The notes: a model not told the origin generated them from the letters alone. A stretch of 64,000 nt of DNA from Mycobacterium gallinarum (GCF_010726765.1 NZ_AP022601.1:3038001-3102000); one strand, 5' to 3'. Counted from the first letter of the stretch, positions 8,592 through 17,421 are shown. Made by a program: numbers and translations.

Positions 8592-8611
8592 AACAGTTTA
8601 CTATTTCTGTT
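8592..8611. promoter_or_regulatory. Inverted repeat and likely leaderless start before DUF35 gene
   Basis: AACAG-N10-CTGTT lies immediately before the GTG at 8612. A TACTAT -10-like element (8599-8604) inside it would place the transcript start at about 8611-8612, and no ribosome site is visible, so the DUF35 mRNA may be leaderless. The repeat would then be well placed as a repressor operator overlapping the start site, also facing the leftward Mam run. Confidence 0.45.
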
Positions 8612-9073
8612 GTGCCGATCGATTTCGCCTACCGCAAGCCGCAGTTTCGGCTGGCTCCCACGCCAACCGGCGAATCGCAGCCGTTCTGGACCGGTGGCGA
8701 GCACGGCGAACTGTTGGTTTCGCGTTGCCGCAGGTGCATGCGCTTTTTTCATCCTCCCGGGCCAGCCTGCTGGCGCTGCCGCAGCACCGATGTGGCACCG
8801 GAACCGGTGTCCGGTAGAGCCAGGGTGGCCGCCTATACGTTCAACCGGCAGCCATGGATTCCGGGCTTCGACCCGCCCTACATAGTCGCGATGGTCGAAC
8901 TCGATGACGAGCCCGACGTCCGCTTGATCACCAACGTCGTCGATGTGTCGGCCGATGACATTCACGTCGGCCTGCCCGTCGAGGTCTTCTTCGAGGAGTG
9001 GGGCGACGACGACAGCCGGGTGTGGCTGCCACTATTCCGGCCGATCACGGCTCACGCAGACCGCTCGAGATGA
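8612..9073 (+). CDS. DUF35 OB-fold protein with intact zinc ribbon
   Basis: A 153-residue protein. Residues 35-60 hold the zinc ribbon CRRC...CWRC with all four Cys, followed by the OB-fold (VAAYTFNRQPWIPGFDPPYIVAMVEL). Proteins of this type partner thiolases or MaoC hydratases; ChsH2 is the best-known steroid example. No thiolase gene is adjacent, so the partner must be elsewhere, for example one of the thiolase-like proteins further along. The GTG start has no ribosome site. The 3' end overlaps the convergent TetR gene by 29 bases (9045-9073). Confidence 0.85.
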   Translation: MPIDFAYRKPQFRLAPTPTGESQPFWTGGEHGELLVSRCRRCMRFFHPPGPACWRCRSTDVAPEPVSGRARVAAYTFNRQPWIPGFDPPYIVAMVELDDEPDVRLITNVVDVSADDIHVGLPVEVFFEEWGDDDSRVWLPLFRPITAHADRSR

Positions 9074-9671
9074 ACCGCGCCAGCTCGTTGACGATCTCGT
9101 AGCGGTCGGGCACCTCTCCATCGGTCGCGTAGGTATTGCGTAGGAACGTAGCCGCGACTCCGACGAACAGCATCGCGAGCCGCAACTGCAGCGCGGGCGA
9201 TGAATGCCGCAGGCCCTCGGCGGCGAAGTACCGGCCGATCGGCTCCACCATCGGCGCGAGCGTGTCGCTGACCCGTTCACGCAGACGTTCGACTTCGCCT
9301 TCACTCGAGTCACCGACCAACAGGTGCACCATGGCCCGGGCGATGGGTTGATTCGCCGACATGAAGTCGTAGAAGTCCGAGGCGAAGAGGCGGATCATCC
9401 GGTCGTGGCTCATGGACCTCAGTGCGGGATCGTCGAGCCAGCGCCGGTGGAGCCCGCCGACAGCTTCGAGCAGCGGGGTCGCGACGGCGTCGAAAAACAG
9501 CCGCTCCTTATTGTCGAAGTACCTGAAGATCAGCTCGTGCGACACCCCGGCACGTGTCGCGATCTCGCGTGTCGTGGCGCTGTATCCGCGTTCGGCGAAC
9601 ACCTCGCGGGCCGCCGCCTCAAGCAGCCCGGGAGCGCTGCCCCGCCGAACCCGTCGGCCTTGACCAGCCAT
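9045..9671 (-). CDS. TetR family regulator
   Basis: A 208-residue protein with an N-terminal helix-turn-helix (TTREIATRAGVSHELIFRYF, about residues 33-52) and a helical ligand-binding C-terminal domain. It is the last gene of a leftward unit following the NorF-like gene with a 3-base gap, so it is probably co-transcribed with the genes it may control. Candidate operators are the repeated GTTAAC-containing motif upstream of the unit at 11385 and its relatives at 14191, 19820 and 24281; this link is inference only. Confidence 0.88.
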   Translation of the reverse strand: MAGQGRRVRRGSAPGLLEAAAREVFAERGYSATTREIATRAGVSHELIFRYFDNKERLFFDAVATPLLEAVGGLHRRWLDDPALRSMSHDRMIRLFASDFYDFMSANQPIARAMVHLLVGDSSEGEVERLRERVSDTLAPMVEPIGRYFAAEGLRHSSPALQLRLAMLFVGVAATFLRNTYATDGEVPDRYEIVNELARFISSGLREP

Positions 9672-9674
9672 ACG

Positions 9675-9941
9675 TCAAATCCACAGATACATTCCGGCGA
9701 GAACCATCCACAAGATAATGCAGTACGCCTCGAATACGGCGCGTAGGACCGGCGGCGCGTGGCGCAGCTCCATGAAATCGAGGCCGACGAACCGCACCTT
9801 GACCAGTGCGAGCGCCAGTACGACGACGGCGACCGAGGAGCCGACTCCGTGTTCGGCGCCAACCGCCCACGACACGACGGTGACGGCCACGAGTCCCACC
9901 CACACATAGGTAGACCGGGCGTGCATAAGTGACAGGTTCAT
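9675..9941 (-). CDS. NorF-like / prokaryotic cytochrome c oxidase subunit IV
   Basis: An 88-residue protein with three hydrophobic segments (about residues 12-28, 34-50 and 68-87) and the sequence LVKVRFVGLDFMELRHAP, typical of the short prokaryotic subunit IV/NorF family where KxRFxGxxFMELRxAP joins helices 2 and 3. It follows the NorE-like gene with a 3-base gap. No heme-copper catalytic subunit gene is nearby, so the pair must assist an oxidase encoded elsewhere or have been reused. Confidence 0.8.
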   Translation of the reverse strand: MNLSLMHARSTYVWVGLVAVTVVSWAVGAEHGVGSSVAVVVLALALVKVRFVGLDFMELRHAPPVLRAVFEAYCIILWMVLAGMYLWI

Positions 9942-9944
9942 CGG

Positions 9945-10553
9945 TCAACTCACCAGGTAAAGCAACGGGAACAGGACGACCCACAACAAGTCGACGAGAT
10001 GCCAAAAGCAACCACCGCCCTCGACGACTGCCATTCGGGTCGGACTCGACGCGGCGCTCCGGGCCTGCGTCACCAGCACGATGAGCACGACGATGCCGAT
10101 CAACACGTGGAACAGATGCAGGCCAGTCAGGATGAAGAAGTAGAGGAAGAAGTTGTTCTCGGTTGGCACGTGCCCTGCCGAAACCTTGGCCGTGTACTCC
10201 ACCGCCTTGAGCCCGACGAATGCGAGACCGCACAGCACAGCACCCGCGAGGAGCAGCTGCGTCGCCCGTGTCTGCGAACGACGGATCGCCCTGATCGCGG
10301 TGACGACGAAGAGTGAACTCGTCAACAGGATCAGGGTGTTGGTGAGTCCGATACCGATGCTCAGGGTGTGGCGCGACTCGTCGAAGAGCTCAGGCGCCAG
10401 CGAGCGCTGGTACATGAACGTCGCGAAGAAGACCCCGAATACGACCATGTCGCCGAAAAGGAAGACCCACACTCCCGGTTCGCCCGGCACGCGCCGTGCA
10501 GGAACCTCCGACACCTCGCTGCAGGCGACATGCTGCACAGCCGCCCGGTTCAT
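9945..10553 (-). CDS. NorE-like heme-copper oxidase subunit III
   Basis: A 202-residue protein starting at ATG 10551-10553, overlapping the upstream stop as ATGA. Five hydrophobic helices and the subunit III signatures GEPGVWVFLFGDMVVFGVFF, a TNTLILLTSS helix, and a TGLHLFHVLIGI helix are present, ending with WHLVDLLWVVLFPLLYLV. NorE-type proteins assist nitric oxide reductase or cytochrome oxidase, but none of the redox-active subunits is encoded here. Similar NorE-NorF-TetR clusters beside lipid genes are, as I recall, seen in other mycobacteria; their role is not established. Confidence 0.85.
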   Translation of the reverse strand: MNRAAVQHVACSEVSEVPARRVPGEPGVWVFLFGDMVVFGVFFATFMYQRSLAPELFDESRHTLSIGIGLTNTLILLTSSLFVVTAIRAIRRSQTRATQLLLAGAVLCGLAFVGLKAVEYTAKVSAGHVPTENNFFLYFFILTGLHLFHVLIGIVVLIVLVTQARSAASSPTRMAVVEGGGCFWHLVDLLWVVLFPLLYLVS

Positions 10554-11281
10554 GCGGCCGGTTCCCACTCCTGTGCTGCGGCCGCCCTCTCTCGTTCGGC
10601 GGCTTCGACATCGATGGATTTCAAGAGCATCACGGCGGTGACGATGATCCAGATGACGAACACGGTCAGCGGAATCCAGAAAGCGAACATCCCGTTCCAC
10701 GCCAGCGGACCGGTCTTGAAAAGATAGATGGCACAACCCGGTACGCCAAGGGCCGCGTACCAGAGGTTGAAGTAGCCGAACCAGCGTGGGAAGCTCGGCA
10801 CCGCCCGCTTGTCGATGAACACCGCGAACGCGACGATGATCACCTGCGTGATCAGCGGCCCAACCAGACCCACGAAGATGAACCAGAAGACGTCGTTGAG
10901 CGCCTGTGTCACGTCAGGGGCGCGCTCCGGACGAAATGCCGCGGCTGCGGCGAACAGCGCACACAGCGAAAACCCGAACGGGAACGTCACACTGAGCAGG
11001 ATCTGGGTGACCGACATCGCGCCCCAGTAGCCCTCGATTCGACGGATCTGGCGCGAGAGCACCGCGAAGAACGGTGCGTAGAGATACGCGAAGAAGATCA
11101 TCATCGCGAACCCGATCTGCATGCGCAGCTGGTTGTCGGTGTAGACCCGCGTCGTCTCCTCGGCCGTGTCGTTGGGATCCAGCGGGGGGATGACTCCGGC
11201 GATGAACCAGAACATCACCAGGAATGCCGCCGTCATGCCCAAACCCAGCCATACCGAGGCCTTTTCGATCTTCACGTGCAT
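10550..11281 (-). CDS. Six-helix integral membrane protein of unknown function
   Basis: I place the start at ATG 11279-11281 because AAGGA lies at good spacing; ATG 11302 and GTG 11320 are in-frame alternatives that add 7 or 13 residues. The 243-residue protein has six clear hydrophobic segments, a loop with LSRQIRRIEGYWG between the second and third, and a charged Ala/Glu tail. I do not recognise a family. It is first in the unit with the NorE- and NorF-like proteins and overlaps NorE by ATGA, so it probably works with them in the membrane. Confidence 0.75.
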   Translation of the reverse strand: MHVKIEKASVWLGLGMTAAFLVMFWFIAGVIPPLDPNDTAEETTRVYTDNQLRMQIGFAMMIFFAYLYAPFFAVLSRQIRRIEGYWGAMSVTQILLSVTFPFGFSLCALFAAAAAFRPERAPDVTQALNDVFWFIFVGLVGPLITQVIIVAFAVFIDKRAVPSFPRWFGYFNLWYAALGVPGCAIYLFKTGPLAWNGMFAFWIPLTVFVIWIIVTAVMLLKSIDVEAAERERAAAAQEWEPAA

Positions 11282-11384
11282 GCGCAGTCCTTGGATCGCC
11301 ATTGATGGGACGCCAGTCACGGTAGGCCGACATCGCCCCGTTAGTCAATCACTGGTTTATTATTGACGACGACCTGGGAACATA

Positions 11385-11398
11385 GTTAACTCAGTAAC
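11385..11398. promoter_or_regulatory. Shared GTTAAC-type motif, copy 1
   Basis: GTTAACTCAGTAAC lies between the leftward membrane-protein unit and the rightward enoyl-CoA hydratase gene. Its complement GTTACTGAGTTAAC matches the complement of the site at 24281 (GTAACCAAGTTAAC) at 11 of 14 positions. The arrangement GTTA-N6-TAAC is an inverted repeat, as expected of a TetR-type operator. Confidence 0.5.
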
Positions 11399-11422
11399 CT
11401 GGGCAGCATCCGTGGAGGGCCA

Positions 11423-12193
11423 ATGACGGCAACCATCGAATTCGAAGTGTCGGGTCACGTTGCGACCGTGACGCTTGATCGTCCCGCGCAGATGAACAGC
11501 TTCAACCAGGCCATGGCCAACGAGATCACCGCGGCGTGGCAGCGGGTGCGCGAGGACGACGACATCCATGTTGCGATCGTGCGGGCGAACGGTGAGCGGG
11601 CGTTCTGCACGGGCATCGACGTCTCGGCGGGACGGTGGTGGGGGGACGAACCTGTCTTCAACCAGGAGGATCCCGGCGCGCACCTCGGCCCCAAATCACA
11701 TCAGGTCTGGAAACCGGTGATCGCCGCGCTGCACGGGATGGTCGCGGGCGGCGCAATGTATTTCGTCAACGAGTGCGATTTCGCGATCTGCGCCGACAAC
11801 ACCACGTTCTTCGACCCACACGCCAACGGCGGCGTCGTCTCGGCACTGGAGCCGATGGGAATGCTTGCATTGGGCGTCCCCTACGGCGATGTCATGCGGT
11901 GGGCGCTGCTGGGCAGTGAGGAACGCATCACGGCTCCGACGGCGCTTCGTCTCGGACTCGTGACCGAGATCGTGCCTGACGACGAGTTACGTTATCGTGC
12001 AGCAGAACTCGCTGCTGAAATTGCCGCCCGCCGACCCCTCGCGGTCCAGGGCACTGTGCGCGCGATGTGGGAGGCAAGGGATATGTCGCCGAGTATGCGA
12101 CAACGCGTTGGCATGTCCTACACCCACATCGGCAATGACTACTCCACCAGCACCGATTCGCGGGCGAACAAGCGCCCGCCGCGGTTTCGCTGA
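11423..12193 (+). CDS. Enoyl-CoA hydratase/isomerase family protein
   Basis: A 256-residue crotonase-fold protein preceded by GGAGGG. Visible are LDRPAQMNSFNQAM near the N-terminus, the oxyanion-hole segments RAFCTGIDVSA (about residue 65) and HGMVAGGAMYFVNECDFAI (about residue 105), and TAPTALRLGLVTEIV in the C-terminal half. Family members hydrate or isomerise enoyl-CoA intermediates in beta-oxidation. At the second catalytic Glu position the sequence is DPHANGGVVSALEPM, so the usual Glu is not obvious and the reaction type is uncertain. An alpha/beta hydrolase follows after 8 bases. Confidence 0.85.
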   Translation: MTATIEFEVSGHVATVTLDRPAQMNSFNQAMANEITAAWQRVREDDDIHVAIVRANGERAFCTGIDVSAGRWWGDEPVFNQEDPGAHLGPKSHQVWKPVIAALHGMVAGGAMYFVNECDFAICADNTTFFDPHANGGVVSALEPMGMLALGVPYGDVMRWALLGSEERITAPTALRLGLVTEIVPDDELRYRAAELAAEIAARRPLAVQGTVRAMWEARDMSPSMRQRVGMSYTHIGNDYSTSTDSRANKRPPRFR

Positions 12194-12201
12194 CGCCGAC
12201 G

Positions 12202-12939
12202 ATGGCCTCGCCGAGCCTCGTACTGGTGCACGGGGGTGAACACGCGGCCGACTGCTGGGATCTCACCGTCACCGAGTTGCACCGTCAGGCCCCAGACCTC
12301 AGTGTCCTCGCGGTGGATCTGCCCGGCCGCGGATCTCGCCCGGGCGATCTGGCAACCGCCACGATCGACCAATGGGTGGCGTCGGCGGTCGCCGACATCG
12401 AATCGGCCGGCTTCGGCGACGTCGTGGTGGTCGGGCATTCCATGGCGGGCGTGACGGTGCCCGGAATCGTCGCGCGGTTGGGCGCCCCGCGAGTGCGAGA
12501 GATGATCTTGGCGACCGCGTTCGTGCCACGCGAGGGGGAAGCGATCGTGGACACCCTCGACGGGCCCTTGGCATGGTTCGCCCAGCGCGCCGTCCGCGGC
12601 GGAAAGTCCGTGCAGGTACCTGCTTTCGTCAACCGCTACGCGTTTTGCAACGGCATGACGCGTGAGCAGCGCCGCTTCGCCATGTCGCGTTTGTACCCCG
12701 AATCGGTACGCATCGTCGGCGAACGGGTCAGTCGCCGGGACCTCCCACCTGATGTACCGCGCACCTGGATCCTCACCACTCGGGACCGGGCGCTGTCCGT
12801 TGGCTCGCAGCAGCGCAGCATCGACGCCATTGGTGGTGTACAACATATGATTTCGATCGACGCCTGCCACGACGTCATGATCAGTAAACCTGTCCAATTG
12901 GCGCAGATACTGATCGACCGGTGTCGGTCCTACGCCTGA
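12202..12939 (+). CDS. Alpha/beta hydrolase
   Basis: A 245-residue protein with LVHGGEHAADCW near the start, the nucleophile elbow GHSMAG near residue 77, an acid candidate in TTRDRALSV and a C-terminal His in ISIDACHDVMISKP. This arrangement fits small esterases such as the salicylate/methyl-ester esterase group; the substrate is unknown. It lies 8 bases after the enoyl-CoA hydratase gene and is probably co-transcribed. It ends head-to-head with the leftward CoA transferase gene, 5 bases apart. Confidence 0.85.
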   Translation: MASPSLVLVHGGEHAADCWDLTVTELHRQAPDLSVLAVDLPGRGSRPGDLATATIDQWVASAVADIESAGFGDVVVVGHSMAGVTVPGIVARLGAPRVREMILATAFVPREGEAIVDTLDGPLAWFAQRAVRGGKSVQVPAFVNRYAFCNGMTREQRRFAMSRLYPESVRIVGERVSRRDLPPDVPRTWILTTRDRALSVGSQQRSIDAIGGVQHMISIDACHDVMISKPVQLAQILIDRCRSYA

Positions 12940-12944
12940 ACGTG

Positions 12945-14174
12945 CTAGGTGATCGCGCCGTCGTACTTCAACTCGATGAGCCCGACGTCGTCGATGCCGA
13001 GTTCTCGAAGCACTTCGTCGGTGTGCTCGGCGAACATCGGCGCCCGAGTGAGATCGGCTGGTGCGCTGTCGAATTGCACCGGGTTGGCGACGAGCTTCTG
13101 TCGATAGCCCTGGGCATCGACGATGTCGGCGATCCTGCCGTTGGCGATCAGCGCCTCGTCGTTGGCGACATCCCAGGCGTCCTGCACCACCGCCCACTGC
13201 CCGCCCAGCAGCTCGAGCAACCGCTGGCATTCCGCGACTGTGCGCGAGCCGATCGCACCGGCGATCGCCCTCACCGCCTCGTCGGCATTGGCCGCCAGCG
13301 ACGGCAGCGACGCGAACCGCGGGTCCTGGGAGAGCGCGTCGAGTCCGAAGACCCGACAGAACTCCGGCCAGTAGCGCGTGGGCTGCAGCATCGACAGCTG
13401 CACGTAGCGACCATCGGCGCAGCGGTAGACCCCCGTCAGCGGATTGCCCGGCGCCTGCGTTCGACCGCCGACTTTGGGAGGTGGGCAGCCATAGAGCAAG
13501 GCCAGGTTGACGTCGAATTGCATCGCCCAGGCCCCTACGGCAAGCAACGACACGTCGATGATCGAGGGTTCACCGGTGGTCTGCCTGCCGAACAGCGCTG
13601 CCGCGACCGCGCCGGCGATGGTGAAACCGCCGATATTGTCCCCGTATGCACCCGCTGGCATGAATGCCGGCTCACGGCCTTCGGCGTGGGCGACGCCGTC
13701 CGCGCTGCCACCGCGGGCCCAGAACGCCGTGGCGTCGTAGGCGCCGGTGTTTCGGTCAGGTCCGTGACTGCCGAAGCCGCTGCCCGCGACATAGATGATG
13801 TCGGGGTTGATGCGCCGAACATCCTCGACGTCGATGCGCAGTTTTACGCGTGTCTCCGGCAGATGGCTGGTCAGGAAAACGTCACTGCTCCTCACGAGCT
13901 CCTCGAAGACGGGTCGCGATTGCGAAAGCGCCAACGACAGACCAATACTGCGCTTGCCCCGATTGGGCGCCTCCATGACCGGCGCGAACGGTTCACCCGG
14001 CTTCGAGGCGGCTCGGCCGAGAACGGTGACGAGTCCACGCTGAGCATCGCCGGTAACCGGATTTTCGATCTTGATGACATCGGCACCCCAGTCCGCGAGC
14101 ACGGCGCCGGCCGAGGGCACGAAGGTGAACTGCGCGGCCTCGAGGACGCGGACACCCTTCATCGGCTGCTTCAT
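12945..14174 (-). CDS. Family III (CaiB/BaiF) CoA transferase
   Basis: The 409-residue protein shows the family signature GVRVLEAAQFTFVPSAGAVL at the N-terminus, ADWGADVIKIENP, and the catalytic-Asp region GAYDATAFWARGG near residue 150, where the Asp forms the acyl anhydride. The C-terminal clamp contains FAEHTDEVLRELG. It would move CoA from a donor thioester to the pathway acid. ATG 14174 is used; GTG 14177 is one codon earlier. A GTTAAC palindrome lies 17 bases upstream, so it may have its own promoter although it follows the hydratase gene by only 42 bases. Confidence 0.88.
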   Translation of the reverse strand: MKQPMKGVRVLEAAQFTFVPSAGAVLADWGADVIKIENPVTGDAQRGLVTVLGRAASKPGEPFAPVMEAPNRGKRSIGLSLALSQSRPVFEELVRSSDVFLTSHLPETRVKLRIDVEDVRRINPDIIYVAGSGFGSHGPDRNTGAYDATAFWARGGSADGVAHAEGREPAFMPAGAYGDNIGGFTIAGAVAAALFGRQTTGEPSIIDVSLLAVGAWAMQFDVNLALLYGCPPPKVGGRTQAPGNPLTGVYRCADGRYVQLSMLQPTRYWPEFCRVFGLDALSQDPRFASLPSLAANADEAVRAIAGAIGSRTVAECQRLLELLGGQWAVVQDAWDVANDEALIANGRIADIVDAQGYRQKLVANPVQFDSAPADLTRAPMFAEHTDEVLRELGIDDVGLIELKYDGAIT

Positions 14175-14190
14175 CACTACACCGTAAACC

Positions 14191-14200
14191 TAGTTAACTA
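14191..14200. promoter_or_regulatory. Shared GTTAAC-type motif, copy 2
   Basis: TAGTTAACTA is a perfect 10-bp palindrome in the 42-base gap upstream of the leftward CoA transferase gene. The extended complement CCAACGTAGTTAAC matches the site at 24281 at 10 of 14 positions. It is likely a repressor site at an internal promoter. Confidence 0.45.
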
Positions 14201-14216
14201 CGTTGGCAATGGCTGC

Positions 14217-14972
14217 TCACTCCCCCGTGAAGCGGGCCGTCCGCTGCTCGCGGAACGCGCGTTTGCCATCAGCGAAGTCGTTCGTGGTCACCAAGATCCG
14301 TTGCCCCTGCTCCTCCACCGTCTGCACCGCGCGGAGGTCCGAAAGAGTTGCGGCCAACAGCGCCCTCTTGATCCACGCGTAGGCCTGTGTCGGTCCGTCC
14401 GCCAGAGCAGTCGTCAATACGGCCAACTCGGCGGCGTAGGCGTCATCCGACACCACATGAGAGATCATCCCCCATTCGAATGCGGTTGACGCGGAGACCT
14501 TCTCGGCCGTCATAGCTATTCGCGCGGCACGTGCGCGACCTATCGCGGCAGGCAACAGCGCCGACGCGCCCCCATCGAGCATCAGCCCGACCTTGCTGAA
14601 GGCGAGCTGAAAGTACGCCGACTCCGCGACGACCACCAGATCGCACACCAGCGCGAGCGAGCAGCCCAACCCGAGCGCCGGACCGTGCACACCGGCGATC
14701 ACGGGCTTCGGCATCGTCGCGATGGCCTGCACGACCTCGTTCGCCGTCTCGACTGCGCCTCGGGTGTCACCGCCGGTCAGGTCACCGCCCGCGCAAAACG
14801 CCCGGCCCGCGCCCGTCAGCTGGATCACCCGCACGGTCGGATCCACCGCACCGTCACGCAACCCGTCCAGGAGCGCCTGTAGGGTCGGTGTGTCGACGGC
14901 GTTGAGCTTCTCGGGACGATTCAGCTCGAGGCGCAGCACAGATCCGTTGCGGTGCAGGGCGATCGCGGTCAC
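14217..14972 (-). CDS. Enoyl-CoA hydratase/isomerase family protein
   Basis: A 251-residue crotonase with LELNRPEKLNAVD near the N-terminus, the oxyanion motifs GRAFCAGGDLTGG and GPALGLGCSLALVCDLVV, and AFSKVGLMLDGGASALLP in the position that carries the second acid (Asp here rather than Glu, as in PaaG/isomerase-type members). It is part of the leftward run ligase, SDR, dehydratase, acyl-CoA dehydrogenase, hydratase and CoA transferase, and starts 11 bases after the dehydrogenase stop. It probably acts on the product of that dehydrogenase. Confidence 0.87.
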   Translation of the reverse strand: MTAIALHRNGSVLRLELNRPEKLNAVDTPTLQALLDGLRDGAVDPTVRVIQLTGAGRAFCAGGDLTGGDTRGAVETANEVVQAIATMPKPVIAGVHGPALGLGCSLALVCDLVVVAESAYFQLAFSKVGLMLDGGASALLPAAIGRARAARIAMTAEKVSASTAFEWGMISHVVSDDAYAAELAVLTTALADGPTQAYAWIKRALLAATLSDLRAVQTVEEQGQRILVTTNDFADGKRAFREQRTARFTGE

Positions 14973-14982
14973 CGCCGCACCG

Positions 14983-16125
14983 TCACAGCCCCAGGTCGCG
15001 GCCGATGATTTCCTTCATGATCTCGGTTGTCCCACCGAGGATCGTCTGGATACGGATATCGACGTAGTCACGGGCGACGCGGTATTCGTTCATGTATCCG
15101 TAGCCGCCGTGTAGCTGCACACACCTGTCGATCACCTTCTTCGCCGTCTCGGTGCACCACCATTTGGCCTTCGCCGCTTCGATCGCGGTGAGGTCGCCCG
15201 CTACGACCGCGTGCAGACAACGGTCGATGTACGCCTCGCCGATCTCCAACTCGGTATCCATCTCGGCAAGCTGGAAACGGTTGTGCTGGAAGCTGCCGAT
15301 CGGGTGCCCGAAGGCCTTGCGGTCCTTGCAGTACTGCAGTGTCTGACGCCAGGTCTCCCGGGCGCCGTAGATCGCCGAGATGGCGATGGACAGCCGCTCC
15401 GAGGGCAGGTTCTGCATCAGCTGATAGAAACCGCCGCCCTCCCTACCGAGGAGGTTGGCGGCGGGTACGCGAACATTTTCGAAGTGCAGTTCGGCGGTGT
15501 CCTGCGCCGGCAGGCCCATCTTGTCCAGCTTCCGGCCCCGGGTGAATCCCTCCATCCCATCCTCGACGACCAGGAGGCTGAAGCCCTTGTGCCCAGCGGC
15601 GGGATCGGTGCGGGTGACGACGACGACGAGGTCGGCGTTGATGCCCGACGAAATGAATGTCTTGGAGCCGTTGATGATCCAGTCGTCGCCGTCGCGCACG
15701 CCGCTCGTTGTGATGCCCGCAAGATCGCTGCCCGCACCCGGTTCGGTCATGGCGATCGCCACAATCGTCTCTCCGCTGATGATGCCGGGAAACCAGCGCG
15801 CCTTCTGCTCGTTGTTGGCGAGGCTCTTGAAGTAGGGGCCGACGACGTCGTTCTGCAACGACAACGCCGGGGTCACGTTGCCCCACTTCGCGAACTCCTC
15901 GGCGATCACGGCGTTGAAGCGAAAGTCGTCGGATCCCCCGCCGCCGAACTCTTCGGGCATGTTGAATCCGATGAGCCCGTACTTGCCCGCCGCGATGTAG
16001 GCCGAACGGTCGACGATGCGTTCGCGCTCCCACTTCTCGGCGTGCGGGGCGACCTCACGTTCGAGGTACTGTTTGGTGGACTCCCGAAGCTGCTCGTGCT
16101 CGGCGTCGTAGATCACGCGCTTCAT
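14983..16125 (-). CDS. Acyl-CoA dehydrogenase
   Basis: A 380-residue flavoprotein of standard length. It shows the FAD/substrate motif MTEPGAGSDLAGI near residue 125, the KTFISSG segment, GRKLDKMGLPAQDT, and the C-terminal QLHGGYGYMNEY...TILGGTTEIMKEIIGRDLGL containing the Glu of the long-chain-type active site. It oxidises an acyl-CoA to the 2-enoyl-CoA with electrons passed to ETF. It resembles the gene at 56979 in overall motif layout. It starts 6 bases after the dehydratase gene in the same operon. Confidence 0.9.
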   Translation of the reverse strand: MKRVIYDAEHEQLRESTKQYLEREVAPHAEKWERERIVDRSAYIAAGKYGLIGFNMPEEFGGGGSDDFRFNAVIAEEFAKWGNVTPALSLQNDVVGPYFKSLANNEQKARWFPGIISGETIVAIAMTEPGAGSDLAGITTSGVRDGDDWIINGSKTFISSGINADLVVVVTRTDPAAGHKGFSLLVVEDGMEGFTRGRKLDKMGLPAQDTAELHFENVRVPAANLLGREGGGFYQLMQNLPSERLSIAISAIYGARETWRQTLQYCKDRKAFGHPIGSFQHNRFQLAEMDTELEIGEAYIDRCLHAVVAGDLTAIEAAKAKWWCTETAKKVIDRCVQLHGGYGYMNEYRVARDYVDIRIQTILGGTTEIMKEIIGRDLGL

Positions 16126-16131
16126 CTCAGT

Positions 16132-17421
16132 TCACTCTCCGTGTATCTTCCGTAGTTCTTGGCCGACCTTGCCGCCCATCCGCGAGGCAACCTGTGCCCC
16201 ACGCCTTCTCAGGTCCTGATCGGGCACGGGCAGCACGACCGCACCCGACTTCTTCGACGGCAGCAGCACCTTCGCCGTACCCCTCGTCGTGGCCTCGTCA
16301 CGCTGGCTCGTCGCGAACACCTCCAGCGACACCGCATCGTCGGGATCATCGCCCTTCGCCGTCACCTTGCCTGTGCATCGGTGTATATCGCCGTGATAGT
16401 TGAATCCGCGCATCTGCAGATCCATCTCGGCCAGCCAGCCGTCGTCGCCGATCCAGTTGGTCAACAGATGGCTGACCCACGCGGCGCGCATCTGCCCGTA
16501 GTCATAGGGCGCGGGAATGCCGATCGCGTGTGCCCGCGCGACGTCCCAGTGCATGCGCTGCACGACATCGGGGACGCCGAATTCGTCGGGGATGTAGAAC
16601 GCCGGCATGCGCTTGCGCAACTGATGCGCGAACTTCAACGGTCCGACGCCATAACCGCCCCACCCCCACCCCATGTGCATGCTGATGATGTCGACGACGG
16701 TCATCGGGCCCTTCATCACCGACGGCAATTCGTCACCGACGCTGACGTCCTCCCACCATTGTGGATTCGCACCACGCCGGACCTCGGCCTCGTAGGCGGC
16801 CTCGACTTCGGCGAATTCCTCCTCGGTCCAGTGCTTGCGCTCGATGTCGGAGTACTTGCCCGACTTCTTCGATCCCTGCCGTTCGGCGTTGATGTAGGAC
16901 TCGTCACGGGTGGCGATCGGGTTCCCGTCCACGTCGACGTAGAGGTAGCGGAAGGTTTCCTTCACCGACCGCCCGCCCGAGAATGCGCTCTCCTGCACCA
17001 CGACATCAAGGGTGAAGTTCTCCATCAACACCGGACGCCCAGCGTAGATCGGTTGATACCAGGTCCATTTGACGCCCGAGTAGTACTTCCCCGTGCCACG
17101 GAAGAGTCCGCGGAAAAGCTTCTTGCGCTCAGGGTCGGTGAACTTCGGGGTTTGGTCGATCCCGGTGGCGATGGGAAACGTCGGAGGCGCGATCTGGCCG
17201 TGCCATCGAGTGTGCTCACCGTACGAGTGGTCGTAGAACAGCGGGTTGTCGTCGCCGCAGCCGAACGCGAAGTGGGTGATGGCATCCGCGTTCGGCAGCC
17301 TGTTCCACGGCTCGTCGCGCTGATAGACCGCGATCCCGATCTGCGCCCTCGCGCGCTCGATGTCCGCGTCGGTGATGCGGCCCTCGACTGCGGCGGTGTC
17401 GGTGTCTGATGCGGTGGTCAT
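16132..17421 (-). CDS. Double hot-dog acyl dehydratase (MaoC/FAS1-like)
   Basis: A 429-residue protein made of two hot-dog halves. The N-terminal half has HFAFGCGDDNPLFYDHSYGEHTRWHGQIAPPTF, read here in two parts: the D-x4-D-H pattern near residues 57-66 and the GQIAPPTF turn, resembling the hydratase motif of FAS1-like dehydratase domains. The second half carries WEDVSVGDELP and a region around HMGWGWGGYG. It probably hydrates an enoyl-CoA in the pathway served by the flanking SDR and acyl-CoA dehydrogenase. It starts 9 bases downstream of the SDR stop. Confidence 0.8.
   Translation of the reverse strand: MTTASDTDTAAVEGRITDADIERARAQIGIAVYQRDEPWNRLPNADAITHFAFGCGDDNPLFYDHSYGEHTRWHGQIAPPTFPIATGIDQTPKFTDPERKKLFRGLFRGTGKYYSGVKWTWYQPIYAGRPVLMENFTLDVVVQESAFSGGRSVKETFRYLYVDVDGNPIATRDESYINAERQGSKKSGKYSDIERKHWTEEEFAEVEAAYEAEVRRGANPQWWEDVSVGDELPSVMKGPMTVVDIISMHMGWGWGGYGVGPLKFAHQLRKRMPAFYIPDEFGVPDVVQRMHWDVARAHAIGIPAPYDYGQMRAAWVSHLLTNWIGDDGWLAEMDLQMRGFNYHGDIHRCTGKVTAKGDDPDDAVSLEVFATSQRDEATTRGTAKVLLPSKKSGAVVLPVPDQDLRRRGAQVASRMGGKVGQELRKIHGE

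Noticed and set aside
12921..14489. 522-codon rightward frame across the CoA transferase and hydratase genes
   Set aside because: It is antisense to two genes with clear catalytic motifs; composition is that of a shadow frame.
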